A stretch of 64,000 nucleotides of DNA from Vicinamibacterales bacterium (lineage in GTDB: Bacteria; Acidobacteriota; Vicinamibacteria; Vicinamibacterales; 2-12-FULL-66-21), in NCBI GenBank assembly GCA_036496585.1, contig DASXLB010000010.1, positions 1 through 64,000 of the forward strand. Reading direction: 5' to 3'. The position numbers and the translations under genes were made by a program. Below, piece by piece: positions 1-8,544 of this stretch (positions are counted from its first letter, which is position 1; each line of letters starts with the position of its first letter). Under the pieces are notes generated by a model. The model worked only from the letters and a program-made list of their open reading frames with translations, searched no databases and had not been told where the DNA came from.

Positions 1-69
1 CTCGCTGATCGCCAGGCCGTCCCGTAACCGCATTCGGCGGACTTTCGCGTACATCGCCAGGGTGTGCAC
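1..69 (-). CDS. istA: IS21-family transposase IstA, N-terminus only (cut by left edge)
   Basis: Only the first 23 codons are inside the window. Reading leftward from a GTG at 69, the peptide contains MYAKVRRMRLRDGLAISE. This looks like the start of the helix-turn-helix region of IstA, the DDE transposase of IS21-family elements, which normally continues into an EIARRT-LSRNTI recognition helix. The short upstream region holds two long direct repeats typical of IS21 ends, which supports the call. An internal ATG at 54 is an alternative start. The catalytic domain and the partner istB cannot be seen, so whether the element is intact is unknown. Confidence 0.7.
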   Translation of the reverse strand, partial: MHTLAMYAKVRRMRLRDGLAISE

Positions 70-180
70 CTCGTATCCCTAGCAGGCCTCCACGCCTGCC
101 AGGACATCGGAACACCCTGGTCAATTTTCGGTGAGCAGAACTGCGATTCCCTGGTCAGTTTTCAACGAGCGGCAAAAGCC
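1..180. mobile_element. End of an IS21-family insertion element with terminal direct repeats
   Basis: Two 22-nt direct copies beginning CCCTGGTCA and ending CGAGC or TGAGC lie at 115-136 and 149-170. They match at 19 of 22 positions and repeat with a 34-nt period. Multiple terminal repeats of this kind (core TGGTCAxTTTTC) sit outside istA in IS21-family elements and bind the transposase. The outer boundary is probably between about 170 and 210, but no target-site duplication can be seen because the other end is outside the window. From there to the receiver gene at 341 nothing else is recognisable. Confidence 0.6.
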
Positions 181-340
181 TGGCTTGAGGCTAGTGCTGC
201 TGTCTGGTGTTTCGCTCTAGTTGCCGACGCTCAGCGGGGTGGCGCGGCGCATTCTCCGAGAGCGCCTGAAGCCATAACCCTAAGCGACTACCACCACGGC
301 TCAGCTTTGAGGCCGTCCCTAATTTTTGTATCCTCGGCGG

Positions 341-718
341 GTGACGCGTCGGCGCATCCTGCTGGTCGAAGACGACGCCGACCTGCGGCGCATGTTCCGT
401 CAGGTGCTCTCGTTCGGCGGCTTCGATGTGGAGGAAGCTGGCGACGGTTTGCGGGCCCTGCACCAAATCGATAACCGCCCGCCCGACGCGCTCGTACTCG
501 ACCTCGGCCTTCCGATCATCAGCGGGCAAACGGTGCGGGCGGAGCTGGCTGCTCAGGCTCATACGCGACAGATTCCGGTGATCGTCGTCACGGGCGATCC
601 GGGCGACTTCGATAGCCTCAACGTCGCCTGCCTGCTGCGAAAGCCCGTCAGCCCGGACCGCCTGCTCCACGTCGTGCAGGACTGCATCGCTCGCGGCGGC
701 GCGGCCGTGAAGAGCTGA
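341..718 (+). CDS. Stand-alone response regulator receiver protein
   Basis: This is a single CheY-like receiver domain of 125 residues with no output domain. The acidic pair is in LLVEDDADL, the phosphoacceptor is Asp54 in LVLDLGLP, the switch Thr is in VIVVTGDP, and the conserved Lys is in LLRKPVS, so phosphorylation competence looks intact. The GTG at 341 is preferred to a TTG at 326 because it places the beta-1 strand (RRILLVEDD) at the usual distance from the N-terminus. No histidine kinase is adjacent, so the partner is unknown. The next gene starts 2 nt after the stop, which suggests co-transcription, although that protein is an unrelated lipoprotein-like product. Confidence 0.85.
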   Translation: MTRRRILLVEDDADLRRMFRQVLSFGGFDVEEAGDGLRALHQIDNRPPDALVLDLGLPIISGQTVRAELAAQAHTRQIPVIVVTGDPGDFDSLNVACLLRKPVSPDRLLHVVQDCIARGGAAVKS

Positions 719-720
719 AC

Positions 721-1398
721 ATGACCGGCGCCGTGTTCGTCCGTCTTGTTCTGGTCGGTTCGATCACCTTGTCTGCCGAAGGCTGCGGATCGCAGCCGAC
801 CCAACCCGACCCGCGAATTCCACCTGCCGTTGGTCCTCCGTCATCCATGCAAATCAACACCTGGCACTTCGGCACGTCGACGTCTACGGCGCACGTGATT
901 GCGACGTGGGGCGATCTCTACTCGACTTCTCGCGATGTGACCGCTGAAGCCCGGTGGACGTCGAGCTCGCCGGACATCATGGCGGTGACCGGCCCGGGTG
1001 CATTCACCTCAGTGTCACCGGGCGATGCCGACGTGCGGGCTGAGTTCAACGGCGTAGCGGTCGTCCAGTCGCTTCGCGTGTACGTCGGCGAGGGACCGCT
1101 GATGGTGACCGACTGCGCCAACCCAAGCAGTTGCTTCTACACCGACGCCGTCCGCGATTCGACGAGGTCCTTTCCCAGCGACGGCATCGAGGGCGCGACT
1201 GTGACCATCACCAGCGGTCATAACGCGGGTCGGTCCGCTGTGACGGACACGAACGGCTACTTCCAGTTCTTCTCGCCGCTCGTCTGGGGACCGATCACGA
1301 TCCGCGCCAGCAAGTCGGGATACCGTGACGGCGAGGTCTCCTGGATTATGGGCGAGACGTCCTCGCCTCCACTGTTGCTTGTCCCTCAGACGAACTGA
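721..1398 (+). CDS. Secreted Ig-like plus carboxypeptidase-regulatory-like domain protein, probable lipoprotein
   Basis: The protein has 225 residues. An N-terminal hydrophobic segment (about residues 5-18) runs into SAEGCGS, a weak lipobox whose Cys could be acylated. Residues about 40-125 resemble a bacterial Ig-like (Big_2) fold, with the pattern WTSSSPDIMAV followed by SPGDADVRAEFNG. Residues about 145-215 resemble a carboxypeptidase regulatory-like domain, with IEGATVTI, TDTNGYFQF and ITIRASKSGYRDG. Both domains are non-catalytic beta-sandwiches usually found on envelope or surface proteins. No enzymatic motif is visible. It follows the receiver gene at once and may share its transcript. 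The specific role is unknown. Confidence 0.7.
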   Translation: MTGAVFVRLVLVGSITLSAEGCGSQPTQPDPRIPPAVGPPSSMQINTWHFGTSTSTAHVIATWGDLYSTSRDVTAEARWTSSSPDIMAVTGPGAFTSVSPGDADVRAEFNGVAVVQSLRVYVGEGPLMVTDCANPSSCFYTDAVRDSTRSFPSDGIEGATVTITSGHNAGRSAVTDTNGYFQFFSPLVWGPITIRASKSGYRDGEVSWIMGETSSPPLLLVPQTN

Positions 1399-1851
1399 CC
1401 TTGAGTTGCCGATTGGTTCGTATCATCGGCCAAATGGACCGGCGCGTCGCGTCGCTCCTGTCCTGAGCCTGCCTCCGTGCCGCCCCGTCGTGCAGGCCTG
1501 CATGGGAATTGGAGGAACGATCGTCTGCCTGCTGGCGATGCCCGCTTTCGAATCCCCGATGAATGCTCCGTTCGCCGCCGTCGGCATGTGTATCAACTCA
1601 TGGGGCGCAGCCGCATGGATGCTGTCGAGATCGGACCATCTTGCTCCACGAATCGATCCGATCGCTTGGATCACCTGATTCGAAAGTAGCCCCGCTTCGC
1701 GTGCCGTGTTGTGTTGGCGGAGCCGGTTGGCTGAAATTCCCGGCACACCCCGTGGCTCACGCGGGCCGATCAGGCGGCCTGAGTCCTGCAGACAGTACGC
1801 CGTCTCGCCGGATTGCCCGCCGCCGGCGCGATCCGCCGGGTCCGTAACGCC
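1399..1851. other. Gene-poor stretch with no supported feature
   Basis: About 450 bases separate the lipoprotein gene from the first Sel1-like gene. Short open frames exist on both strands, but none has a convincing start, domain or codon pattern. I found no tRNA, no strong hairpin and no clear repeat. It probably contains the promoter for the downstream pair, and it could be decayed coding sequence. Confidence 0.4.
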
Positions 1852-2664
1852 ATGCCTGTAAGACTGATCGCAATTCTGAGTCTGCTGCGCTTGACGGCCC
1901 ATGCGCAGGCGCCTGTCGAAGACGGCGTGCGTGCGATGTTCCGCGGGGACTACAAGGCCGCCGCAGCCATCTTCCGGCCGCTCAGCCAGGGCCCGGGCTC
2001 CGACCCCGTCGCGCAGTTCCTCCTGGCTACGTTGTACGACCGGGGCCGCGGCGTGGATGCGAATCGCGGCAACGCCTGCACGCTCTTTTCGGACGTCGGA
2101 AAGTCGACGCACCCGCTCGCGCTGCCGGCGACGGAGATCCTCGAGTCGATGCGCCAGGAGATGGGGCGCGGCGCGATGCTGCTGTGTTCTGGCGCTCCGC
2201 TGGCGGAACAGACCGCCGGGTCGTTCGCGCTCGGACCCGGCCAGCGCGTCGACATCACCGCGACCGCCATAGTCGTCACCTACAACGGGAGCGAGCGGCG
2301 GATCGCCAGCGGGTTTCCACCCGGTTGGGTTCCGCTTCCGACGCTGTACACGCCGCTCGACGTCACGCATCCGACGGCCGGACGCCGGCACTTTCTCCAT
2401 ACCTTTGCGTGGTGGCGCGATCCGAACGACAACTCGTCGCAGTGGCGCCTGGGTTGGATGTTGAACGAAGTCGTTGCCGGAGAGTACCTCCCGGTCACGG
2501 CGGACCCCGGCATCATGACGGCATCCGGTCCACAGCCGCCCGGGGGTGTCGATGCCGCACGGCTCGTGCGGGTCTTCGTGAACTCGGCTGGCGAGGTCGA
2601 ATGGAATGTCGGCAGCCGCGATGCGCCGCGGCGGGGCCTGGTGCCATGGCGGGACCCGAAATGA
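1852..2664 (+). CDS. Secreted Sel1/TPR-like repeat protein
   Basis: This 270-residue protein has a signal peptide (MPVRLIAILSLLRLTAHAQA) and then a helical repeat region. The pattern EDGVRAMFRGDYKAAAAIF followed by QFLLATLYDRGRGVD and NACTLF is typical of Sel1-like repeats, which are protein-protein interaction modules. The C-terminal half is beta-rich, with no recognisable catalytic residues. The ATG at 1852 is chosen because it opens directly onto the signal peptide; longer in-frame starts give charged, non-coding-like N-termini. The stop overlaps the next start in an ATGA, so the two genes are translationally coupled. The downstream protein shares the same N-terminal pattern, so this is a tandem paralogous pair. 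Function is unknown. Confidence 0.75.
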   Translation: MPVRLIAILSLLRLTAHAQAPVEDGVRAMFRGDYKAAAAIFRPLSQGPGSDPVAQFLLATLYDRGRGVDANRGNACTLFSDVGKSTHPLALPATEILESMRQEMGRGAMLLCSGAPLAEQTAGSFALGPGQRVDITATAIVVTYNGSERRIASGFPPGWVPLPTLYTPLDVTHPTAGRRHFLHTFAWWRDPNDNSSQWRLGWMLNEVVAGEYLPVTADPGIMTASGPQPPGGVDAARLVRVFVNSAGEVEWNVGSRDAPRRGLVPWRDPK

Positions 2665-4004
2665 GCGTGCGCCCCGCGCTCGCGGCTCTGTGCGTCGTGC
2701 TCGTGGCGTCAACGGCGGAGGCGCAGAGCACCGTCGCGGATGGCGTGGCCGCGCTCGCGCGAGGCGATGTCTCGCGCGCCGCCGACATTCTCCGTTCCAT
2801 CGCCGAGGACTGGCATCAGAACGATCCTGCTGCCGCGTTTTTTCTTGGAACGCTCTACGAAACAGGCGATGGCGTCCCGGCCGATCCGGTGCGCGCCTGC
2901 GCGCTCTACAGCATCGCAACCATGGACGGCATGTTCGGAGAGATCGCAGGCAGGCTGGCCAAGAAGCTGCTCTTCTCGCATGACCATGCGTGGCAAGACC
3001 TGTGCGCGGTGACCATGCAGGTCGGGCTCGACCACCGCTTCGAACCCGCGACGTTCCTGCTGTCGCCCAATCACACGGTCGAGTGGACGCTCACAGGCGC
3101 GACGATCACGTACGGCACAGAGGTGCGCGCACACCCGATTCGCAATGCCCCACGCGGCGCGCTCTTCCTCCCGCTCTCGCAGACGGACGTGCCCGCGGCC
3201 GCGGTCGGATCGCCGCCGCAGCATTTCATCCAGCTCGCATTTTGGGAACCATCCGGCAAGGGGTGGACGTTGCACTGGTTCCTGTACGAGGTGGCCGGCG
3301 TCGAGCTGAATCAAGTGGCGAGCGAAGGCGCGCTGCTGCGATCGGCGTCGCCCGAGCGGCCTGACCAGGGAGCGGTCGACCCGCGGACGCTCGTCGATTT
3401 CCACCGGAACGACCAGGGCCTCCCGGCCGTTACGATTCGCGCGGCTGATGGTCCGAGAACCGTCCTCATCGAAACGTTGACCGAGAAACGCGCCGGGCAG
3501 GCGCGCGACGCCGCACGGGCTGCCGCAGACGGGCGCGTCGACTGGAAAAAAGATCAGGACCCGACGCGTCCTCCGAGGATGCAGTACGCCGACGCCGAGG
3601 GTTGCCAAATGGGATTCGCCTACGCGTGGACGGCCGATCGTGCCGAGGCGCTGGCACTCAGACGGAACTCTCCCGAGCCGCTGGCCTCGGATAGTCGAGC
3701 CGCATCCGGAACGTTCGAGATCGCGCCGGCCAGCAGGTTCAGTGTCGAGGTCCACGTCTATCAGCGGGCGGTGCGTGACCCGTTCTGTACGGACGTCATG
3801 TTCGAGAAACCGGTCGAAACCGTCTGGCGGGCGGTCTCAGGGACGGTCACGCTCGAGGTCTCTCCGCCGGGCATCGTCGCGCGTCAGCCAGACGCGCGGC
3901 GCGCGACGATCAGGATCGCGGGTGCCGTGTTCGTCAGCGACGCGGGCGCCCGTCTGCAGGCCCCGACGATCGTGTTCAGCGCGTTGGTCCGCGGCGGCTT
4001 CTGA
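2661..4004 (+). CDS. Secreted Sel1-like protein, extended paralog of the upstream gene
   Basis: The protein has 447 residues and a signal peptide (LAALCVVLVASTAEAQS). Its N-terminal repeat region closely parallels its neighbour: VADGVAALARGDVSRAADIL, then AAFFLGTLYETGDGVPADP and RACALYSIA. The middle region resembles the paralog's beta-rich part (for example LFLPLSQTDV and FWEPSGKGWTLHWFLYEV). An additional C-terminal region of about 170 residues has no counterpart upstream. The ATG overlaps the preceding stop by 4 nt, so the start is firm. Duplication followed by extension is the simplest history. No enzymatic motif is visible. It is probably periplasmic or envelope-associated. Confidence 0.75.
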   Translation: MSVRPALAALCVVLVASTAEAQSTVADGVAALARGDVSRAADILRSIAEDWHQNDPAAAFFLGTLYETGDGVPADPVRACALYSIATMDGMFGEIAGRLAKKLLFSHDHAWQDLCAVTMQVGLDHRFEPATFLLSPNHTVEWTLTGATITYGTEVRAHPIRNAPRGALFLPLSQTDVPAAAVGSPPQHFIQLAFWEPSGKGWTLHWFLYEVAGVELNQVASEGALLRSASPERPDQGAVDPRTLVDFHRNDQGLPAVTIRAADGPRTVLIETLTEKRAGQARDAARAAADGRVDWKKDQDPTRPPRMQYADAEGCQMGFAYAWTADRAEALALRRNSPEPLASDSRAASGTFEIAPASRFSVEVHVYQRAVRDPFCTDVMFEKPVETVWRAVSGTVTLEVSPPGIVARQPDARRATIRIAGAVFVSDAGARLQAPTIVFSALVRGGF

Positions 4005-4075
4005 CGAGGCAGGAACTGGTTTGACGGAACGCCGCTGAAGGGCTCCTGCATCGGCCGACAGAGCGAGGACGGCGA

Positions 4076-4306
4076 TTACGGGCGCGCCGCGCCTGACGTT
4101 ATCCGCCGACGTTGCTGCCAGAGTCGTCGAACGGCCTCCCGTTCCAGACGCTTCTGCTTCACGCTTGCGGGAACCCCCAGCGCGAATGCGCCTCCGATGG
4201 CAATGCTCAGGAGCCACCCCGGAATGTGTGGTCCCGTCAGCGCCAGCAGCAGAGCCGCGACGATGGCCACCCATGCGATGGTTCGACCGAGCCTGAGAAC
4301 GCGCAT
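4076..4306 (-). CDS. Small two-TM membrane protein
   Basis: This predicted 76-residue protein has two hydrophobic segments, roughly residues 9-24 (IAWVAIVAALLLAL) and 29-46 (IPGWLLSIAIGGAFALG). A strongly basic C-terminal tail follows (KQKRLEREAVRRLWQQRRR), as expected for a cytoplasmic tail under the positive-inside rule. No family is recognised. It is convergent with the Sel1-like gene and lies about 130 nt downstream of another minus-strand gene. The open frame extends further upstream, but that part lacks protein-like composition, so the ATG at 4306 is preferred. Confidence 0.5.
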   Translation of the reverse strand: MRVLRLGRTIAWVAIVAALLLALTGPHIPGWLLSIAIGGAFALGVPASVKQKRLEREAVRRLWQQRRRITSGAARP

Positions 4307-4437
4307 GATCACGCTGCCTCCGCCAGACGGGCGCACACATCGCACGGCCGTCTGATTGGAGTCTACAACGAGGGTCTTATCAGCTGCAAAACGGCCGGGC
4401 GGTATCACCACCGGGCTGCTCGGGCCGGGATGCGCAG

Positions 4438-5037
4438 CTATCGTGCGTTGCCGGCGAGCTTCTCGCACACCGTGACCACCGGCGGCTGCGGCCTCGACGA
4501 GGGCGAAGCCGGCATCGGGATGTCGCACTGCAGAAACGCGATGAGCGCCCGCGACGATCGGATCACCTTCAGGTTGTGATCGCCGCCGAGCGTGACGCGC
4601 GGCGCGACGCTGAGCGCGCGCCGCACATGCCCGCCCTCCGGTCGATCGACGCCGTCGACCAGCACCGCATTCACCGTGCGGAGCGCAATCGGCGGCAGTG
4701 CCCCGATCGTCACGACACCCGCGCCGAAGTCCGCGTCGTACCGGATCTCTACGTCGCCGAAAAAGCGGAACTCCGAGACGTGCCCGCCAGCGCCGCCACC
4801 GGTAAGATGCGATCCACCGCCGCCGGATCGACCCATGCCGCGCCTGAACCATCCTGCACCGCCGCGCCACAGGATCATCAAGTCGACGTTGTCGTCAGTG
4901 CCGGAGGCATGGCTGCAGTAGGTCGCCAGGACCGTCGCCGAGATGATGTTGGTCTCGCACGAGGTCAATTCGCGCGCCTGAGCGCCTTGGACAGCCGCAA
5001 GCAGCATCAGGAGCGGCACGAGCCGTGCGCGCGCCAT
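4438..5037 (-). CDS. Secreted glycine-rich hypothetical protein
   Basis: The product has 199 residues and a clear signal peptide (RLVPLLMLLAAVQGAQA). The mature part has four cysteines (SCETN, TYCSH, LQCDI, VCEKL), which could form two disulfides in the periplasm. It also has a glycine-rich stretch around residues 58-85 and a beta-rich centre (FRFFGDVEIRYDADFGAGVVTIG). No family or catalytic motif is recognised. It is divergent from the lipoprotein gene starting at 5131, and the 93-bp gap between them probably holds both promoters. Confidence 0.6.
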   Translation of the reverse strand: MARARLVPLLMLLAAVQGAQARELTSCETNIISATVLATYCSHASGTDDNVDLMILWRGGAGWFRRGMGRSGGGGSHLTGGGAGGHVSEFRFFGDVEIRYDADFGAGVVTIGALPPIALRTVNAVLVDGVDRPEGGHVRRALSVAPRVTLGGDHNLKVIRSSRALIAFLQCDIPMPASPSSRPQPPVVTVCEKLAGNAR

Positions 5038-5130
5038 ACGCCGACGATTCTAACCAAGCTTCCGGCTGGTCTCATCCCGCAGGACCTGGTGTCTAATCGA
5101 GACACGTAGGCGATTCGCACCGGAGGCACC

Positions 5131-5856
5131 ATGCGCAAGAGGACGAAGGTTGTCGTGCGGGTCGGCATCCTGGTGATGTCGACTGCGTTGGCGAGCGGCT
5201 GCCAGTCGAAGCCATCCGATTGCGGGCCGACTCCGTCGTGGGCGGAGCGAGGCTCATCCTCGCTCGGCGAGTTCATCAGCCTGAGCGACCGGCTGGCAGC
5301 AGGGCGGGTGAGGAGCCTCAACCGCACGGTGACGGTCCTCTCGGGCGGGACCGGCCTGCGGGTCGCGGCCGCCTCCGGTGAGGGACTGATCTGGCTGGAG
5401 GGAACGGATTTCTCGAACGGCACGATCGAGACTGCCGTGTGCGGTCGCGACATCGACTCCGAAAGCTTCGTCGGAATCGCGTTCCACAGGCGAAACGACG
5501 AGACGTATGAGGCCATCTACCTCCGCCCGTTCAACTTCCGCAGCAGGTCGTCCGACCGTCGGCAGCACGCCGTGCAATACATCGCGGTGCCAGGGAATGA
5601 CTACGGGCGCCTGCGGGCGCAGTCTCCAGGCGAGTTCGAACACGCGGTGGACCCTTCCGTCGACCCGAACACGTGGAACAGACTGCGGGTGGTCGTCGGC
5701 AGCGGCCGCGTGCAGGTATTCGTCGGCGATGCCGCCACTGTGGCACTGGATGTCCGTGCGCTGCAGGCCGAAGGCAACGGACAGGTGGGCCTCTTCGTGG
5801 GCAATGGCAGCGACGGTGTCTTCACCAACCTTCGCCTTGTGAGGGGATCTCGATAG
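5131..5856 (+). CDS. Lipoprotein with LamG/DUF1080-like concanavalin fold
   Basis: The lipoprotein signal ends in ALASGC, with Cys about residue 24 as the acylation site, so the protein is likely membrane-anchored. The 241-residue chain has the strand order of concanavalin-like (LamG or 3-keto-disaccharide-hydrolase/DUF1080) domains: FSNGTIETAVCGRD, FVGIAFHRRND, YEAIYLRPFNF, WNRLRVVVGSGRVQVFVGD, GQVGLFVGNGSDGVFTNLRL. Such domains bind or act on carbohydrates, but no catalytic residues can be assigned here. A strong ribosome-binding site (GGAGG at 5122-5126) precedes the ATG. The next gene encodes an unrelated J-domain protein. Confidence 0.7.
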   Translation: MRKRTKVVVRVGILVMSTALASGCQSKPSDCGPTPSWAERGSSSLGEFISLSDRLAAGRVRSLNRTVTVLSGGTGLRVAAASGEGLIWLEGTDFSNGTIETAVCGRDIDSESFVGIAFHRRNDETYEAIYLRPFNFRSRSSDRRQHAVQYIAVPGNDYGRLRAQSPGEFEHAVDPSVDPNTWNRLRVVVGSGRVQVFVGDAATVALDVRALQAEGNGQVGLFVGNGSDGVFTNLRLVRGSR

Positions 5857-5935
5857 CGACTGCGGCCTCGGCTGCGCTTCGCGACGACGCGCGGCCACCG
5901 GCGCGCGTTTGCGTCGATCGGGCGCTTCCGGCATC

Positions 5936-6511
5936 ATGGCCAGCACCGTGGGCAACGAACCGCCGACCGACTACTACGAGACGCTGCAGATCAGCCCGAA
6001 CGCCGACGCCGACACGGTCCAGCGCGTGTTCCGGATGCTGGCGCAGCGCTTTCATCCCGACAACGCCGAGACCGGCAATCCCGAGCGCTTCCGCTCTCTG
6101 CATGAGGCGTATTCCGTCCTGAGCGTGCCCGACAAGCGCGCCCAGTACGACGTCCACCATCAGGGGCTGCGTCAGGAGCGCTGGCGCTTCGCCGCGCAGG
6201 TCAAGAGCAGCGACGACTTCGAGCTCGAGCAGCAGATGCGCTGTACGCTCCTCGAGATCCTCTACGCCAGGCGGCGCGCCGAGCCGTCGAACCCGGCCTT
6301 TTCGCCGTTCGACCTTCAGCAGCTCACAGGACAGCCGCGCGAGCATCTGGAGTTCACCTTCTGGTACCTGAGCCAGCGGAAGTTCGTCACCCGCGACGAT
6401 CAGTCGCGCCTCACCATCACGGCCGACGGCGTCGACTACGTGGAGGCCAATCGCGGCGGCGGCCTCCGCCGGCGGCTCACGGCGACGACCGAAGAGGGCG
6501 CGCGCGAATGA
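5936..6511 (+). CDS. J-domain (DnaJ-like) co-chaperone protein
   Basis: This 191-residue protein begins with a J domain (about residues 10-70) containing [20 protein letters not shown] and the invariant His40-Pro41-Asp42 tripeptide (RFHPDN), so it should stimulate an Hsp70 ATPase. It has no Gly/Phe linker, zinc-finger or peptide-binding domains, so it is a class III type rather than DnaJ itself. The C-terminal half ([20 protein letters not shown] ... [12 protein letters not shown]) may be a winged-helix-like domain. The ATG at 5936 is preferred over an upstream TTG because it directly precedes the domain. Its stop overlaps the sulfatase ATG, so the two are probably coupled. Confidence 0.8.
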   Translation: MASTVGNEPPTDYYETLQISPNADADTVQRVFRMLAQRFHPDNAETGNPERFRSLHEAYSVLSVPDKRAQYDVHHQGLRQERWRFAAQVKSSDDFELEQQMRCTLLEILYARRRAEPSNPAFSPFDLQQLTGQPREHLEFTFWYLSQRKFVTRDDQSRLTITADGVDYVEANRGGGLRRRLTATTEEGARE

Positions 6512-8043
6512 TCGACCTGGCGCGAAACATGCGTTTTCACATCTCTGTCCGTCCATTGGGTGTGTGCCTGCTGGCCTTCGCCGCCGTGGCGGTGCTGGCG
6601 AACGGATGCGCGCGGACGCCGCCGCCGGCGCGACGCCCCAACATCGTCTTCATCCTCACCGACGACCAGCGCTGGGACGCGATCTCCCTGCAGGGGCACA
6701 GCGGCCCGCTGAAGACGCCGAACATCGATCGGATCGGCAAGGAGGGCGTCTACTTCAGGAACACGTTCGACACGACGTCGCTCTGCTCGCCGAGCCGCGC
6801 GACGATCCTGACCGGCGTCTACGCGCACGTGCACGGCGTGACCAACAACTTCACCGAGTTCCCCCCGGAGACCGAGACGTGGCCGTTGCTGCTGCAGCGC
6901 GCCGGATACGAAACGGCGTATGTCGGCAAGTACCACATGGGGGAGAACAACGACGACAAGCGGCCCGGCTTCGACTATTTCGCGTCGCATCGCGGCCAGG
7001 GCGTCTACGTCGGCACCGAGTGGCGCATCAACGGCGGCGAACGGCACGTCATCCCCGGCTACTACACGACCATCGTCACCGATCTCGCCGAGCAGTGGAT
7101 CCGCGGCCGCCGCGGCGACAAGCCCTATGCGATCGTGATCGGGCACAAAGCGCCGCACAGCTTTTTCGTGCCGGAGGACAAGTACAAGAACGCCTTTGCC
7201 GACGTGCACGTTCCGTATCCCGCGTCGGCCTTCATGCTCGACGACAAACCGGACTGGTACAGGCAGCGCATGCCGACGTGGCACGGCATCTACGGACCGC
7301 TGTTCGAGTTCCGTAAGAACTTTCCCGACGCGAGCCCGGAAGGAGTAGCGGCGTTCGAGGAGATGGTGCGCTCGTACTGGCGTGTCATCCTCAGCGTCGA
7401 CGACAGCGTCGGACGCATCTACTCGCTGCTGCAGGAGCGCGGCGAGCTCGACAACACCGTGTTCATCTTCACGACCGACAACGGGTTGCTCAACGGCGAG
7501 CACGGCCTGGTCGACAAGCGGACCGCGCACGAGGAGTCGCTGCGGCTGCCACTCGTGGTGCGCTATCCCGGACTGACGCCCCCGTCGCAGCCGCGCGTCG
7601 TCGACCAGATGATCCTGACCACCGATTTCGCGCCGTCGATTCTCGACATCGTCGGACTGCCGATCGGTTCGAAAATCCAGGGACGATCATGGAAGCGGCT
7701 GGCGCAGGGGCAGCCCGATGCCGGCTGGCGGACGAGTTTCGCGTATCTGTACAACTACGAGAAGCAGTTCCCGTACACACCGAACGTGCGCGCGCTTCGT
7801 ACCGGAGAGTGGAAGTACGTCCGCTATCCGAACTCGGCGACGCCGCACCTGTCGGAGCTGTATCACCTCACCGAGGATCCCCTCGAGCTCGTCAATCTGA
7901 TCGACGACCCGCGGTACCGCTCCAGAGTCAACGATCTGCATGCCGAACTCGATCGGCAACTGATCATGCTCGGCGCCTGGCCCGACAGGATGCCGCTCGA
8001 CGAAGGCATCGGGAAGGATCTGCCTGCCGCCAGCATCCGCTAG
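6508..8043 (+). CDS. Sulfatase (formylglycine-dependent), lipoprotein
   Basis: The chain has 511 residues. The N-terminus has a hydrophobic segment ending in VLANGC, a lipobox, so the enzyme is probably anchored in the envelope. The type I sulfatase core starts with [13 protein letters not shown], whose Asp pair binds Ca2+. The maturation signature Cys93-Ser-Pro-Ser-Arg97 follows (Cys is converted to formylglycine by an FGE), then GKYHMG and later TTDNG, the C-terminal metal-binding region. Sulfate esters, often on polysaccharides, are the expected substrates, but specificity cannot be read from the sequence. The ATG at 6508 overlaps the J-protein stop; an internal ATG at 6529 would give a more typical signal peptide. 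Confidence 0.88.
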   Translation: MIDLARNMRFHISVRPLGVCLLAFAAVAVLANGCARTPPPARRPNIVFILTDDQRWDAISLQGHSGPLKTPNIDRIGKEGVYFRNTFDTTSLCSPSRATILTGVYAHVHGVTNNFTEFPPETETWPLLLQRAGYETAYVGKYHMGENNDDKRPGFDYFASHRGQGVYVGTEWRINGGERHVIPGYYTTIVTDLAEQWIRGRRGDKPYAIVIGHKAPHSFFVPEDKYKNAFADVHVPYPASAFMLDDKPDWYRQRMPTWHGIYGPLFEFRKNFPDASPEGVAAFEEMVRSYWRVILSVDDSVGRIYSLLQERGELDNTVFIFTTDNGLLNGEHGLVDKRTAHEESLRLPLVVRYPGLTPPSQPRVVDQMILTTDFAPSILDIVGLPIGSKIQGRSWKRLAQGQPDAGWRTSFAYLYNYEKQFPYTPNVRALRTGEWKYVRYPNSATPHLSELYHLTEDPLELVNLIDDPRYRSRVNDLHAELDRQLIMLGAWPDRMPLDEGIGKDLPAASIR

Positions 8044-8079
8044 GCTCCGGGCCGGGCGGGCTTGGCGTAACATGGGAGC

Positions 8080-8490
8080 ATGTCTCTCGACGAACGCGCC
8101 TTCTTCAACGAGAAACCGGAGACCCGGCAGGGACACTTCACGTGCCCCAAATGCCACCGTGCCGGTGAGTTCAGCATCCGCTGGGTGCGCCGCACCAAGA
8201 AGGATCGCCTGCCGCCCAGCGCGCGCGACGAAGATCGCACCCGCTTTGCCAAGCTGCGCGACTATCTGCTGCGGCTCGACGACGAGGTGGTGTGCAAGGC
8301 GTGCGGAAAGAGGTTCGAGATCCCGTCGCAGCAGTCGATGGTCTTCGTGGATCAGCTCGGCGGCCTGCCCAACGACGACGACCTCGAGAAGGAGATAGCG
8401 GCTGCGGAAGGAGAATCGGCCTCGCCGAAAGCCGAGAAGAAGCCGGAGCTGCCGGCGCGGTTCCGCCAGAACGCCAGCAACTGGAAGTAG
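8080..8490 (+). CDS. Zinc-ribbon-like small cytoplasmic protein
   Basis: The product has 136 residues. Two CxxC knuckles, Cys22-Pro-Lys-Cys25 and Cys72-Lys-Ala-Cys75, are separated by a basic helical region and could together bind one Zn2+. The tail is low-complexity and charged (EKEIAAAEGES, KAEKKPELPARF). There is no signal peptide or membrane segment. Proteins of this kind often bind nucleic acid or partner proteins, but no family is recognised. It lies 36 nt after the sulfatase and may be co-transcribed, although the functions look unrelated. Confidence 0.65.
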   Translation: MSLDERAFFNEKPETRQGHFTCPKCHRAGEFSIRWVRRTKKDRLPPSARDEDRTRFAKLRDYLLRLDDEVVCKACGKRFEIPSQQSMVFVDQLGGLPNDDDLEKEIAAAEGESASPKAEKKPELPARFRQNASNWK

Positions 8491-8544
8491 CCGTTACCGG
8501 GAGGCCTCAGCCGTTCGACCCGGTTCGACACCCACGCCGGCTGC

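Noticed and set aside
326..340. TTG at 326 as start of the first receiver
   Set aside because: It adds five residues before the beta-1 strand without a ribosome-binding site; the GTG at 341 fits the domain better.
1399..1851. Short plus-strand open frames that could be small genes
   Set aside because: None has a start context, a recognisable fold or consistent codon bias; adjacent frames are equally open.
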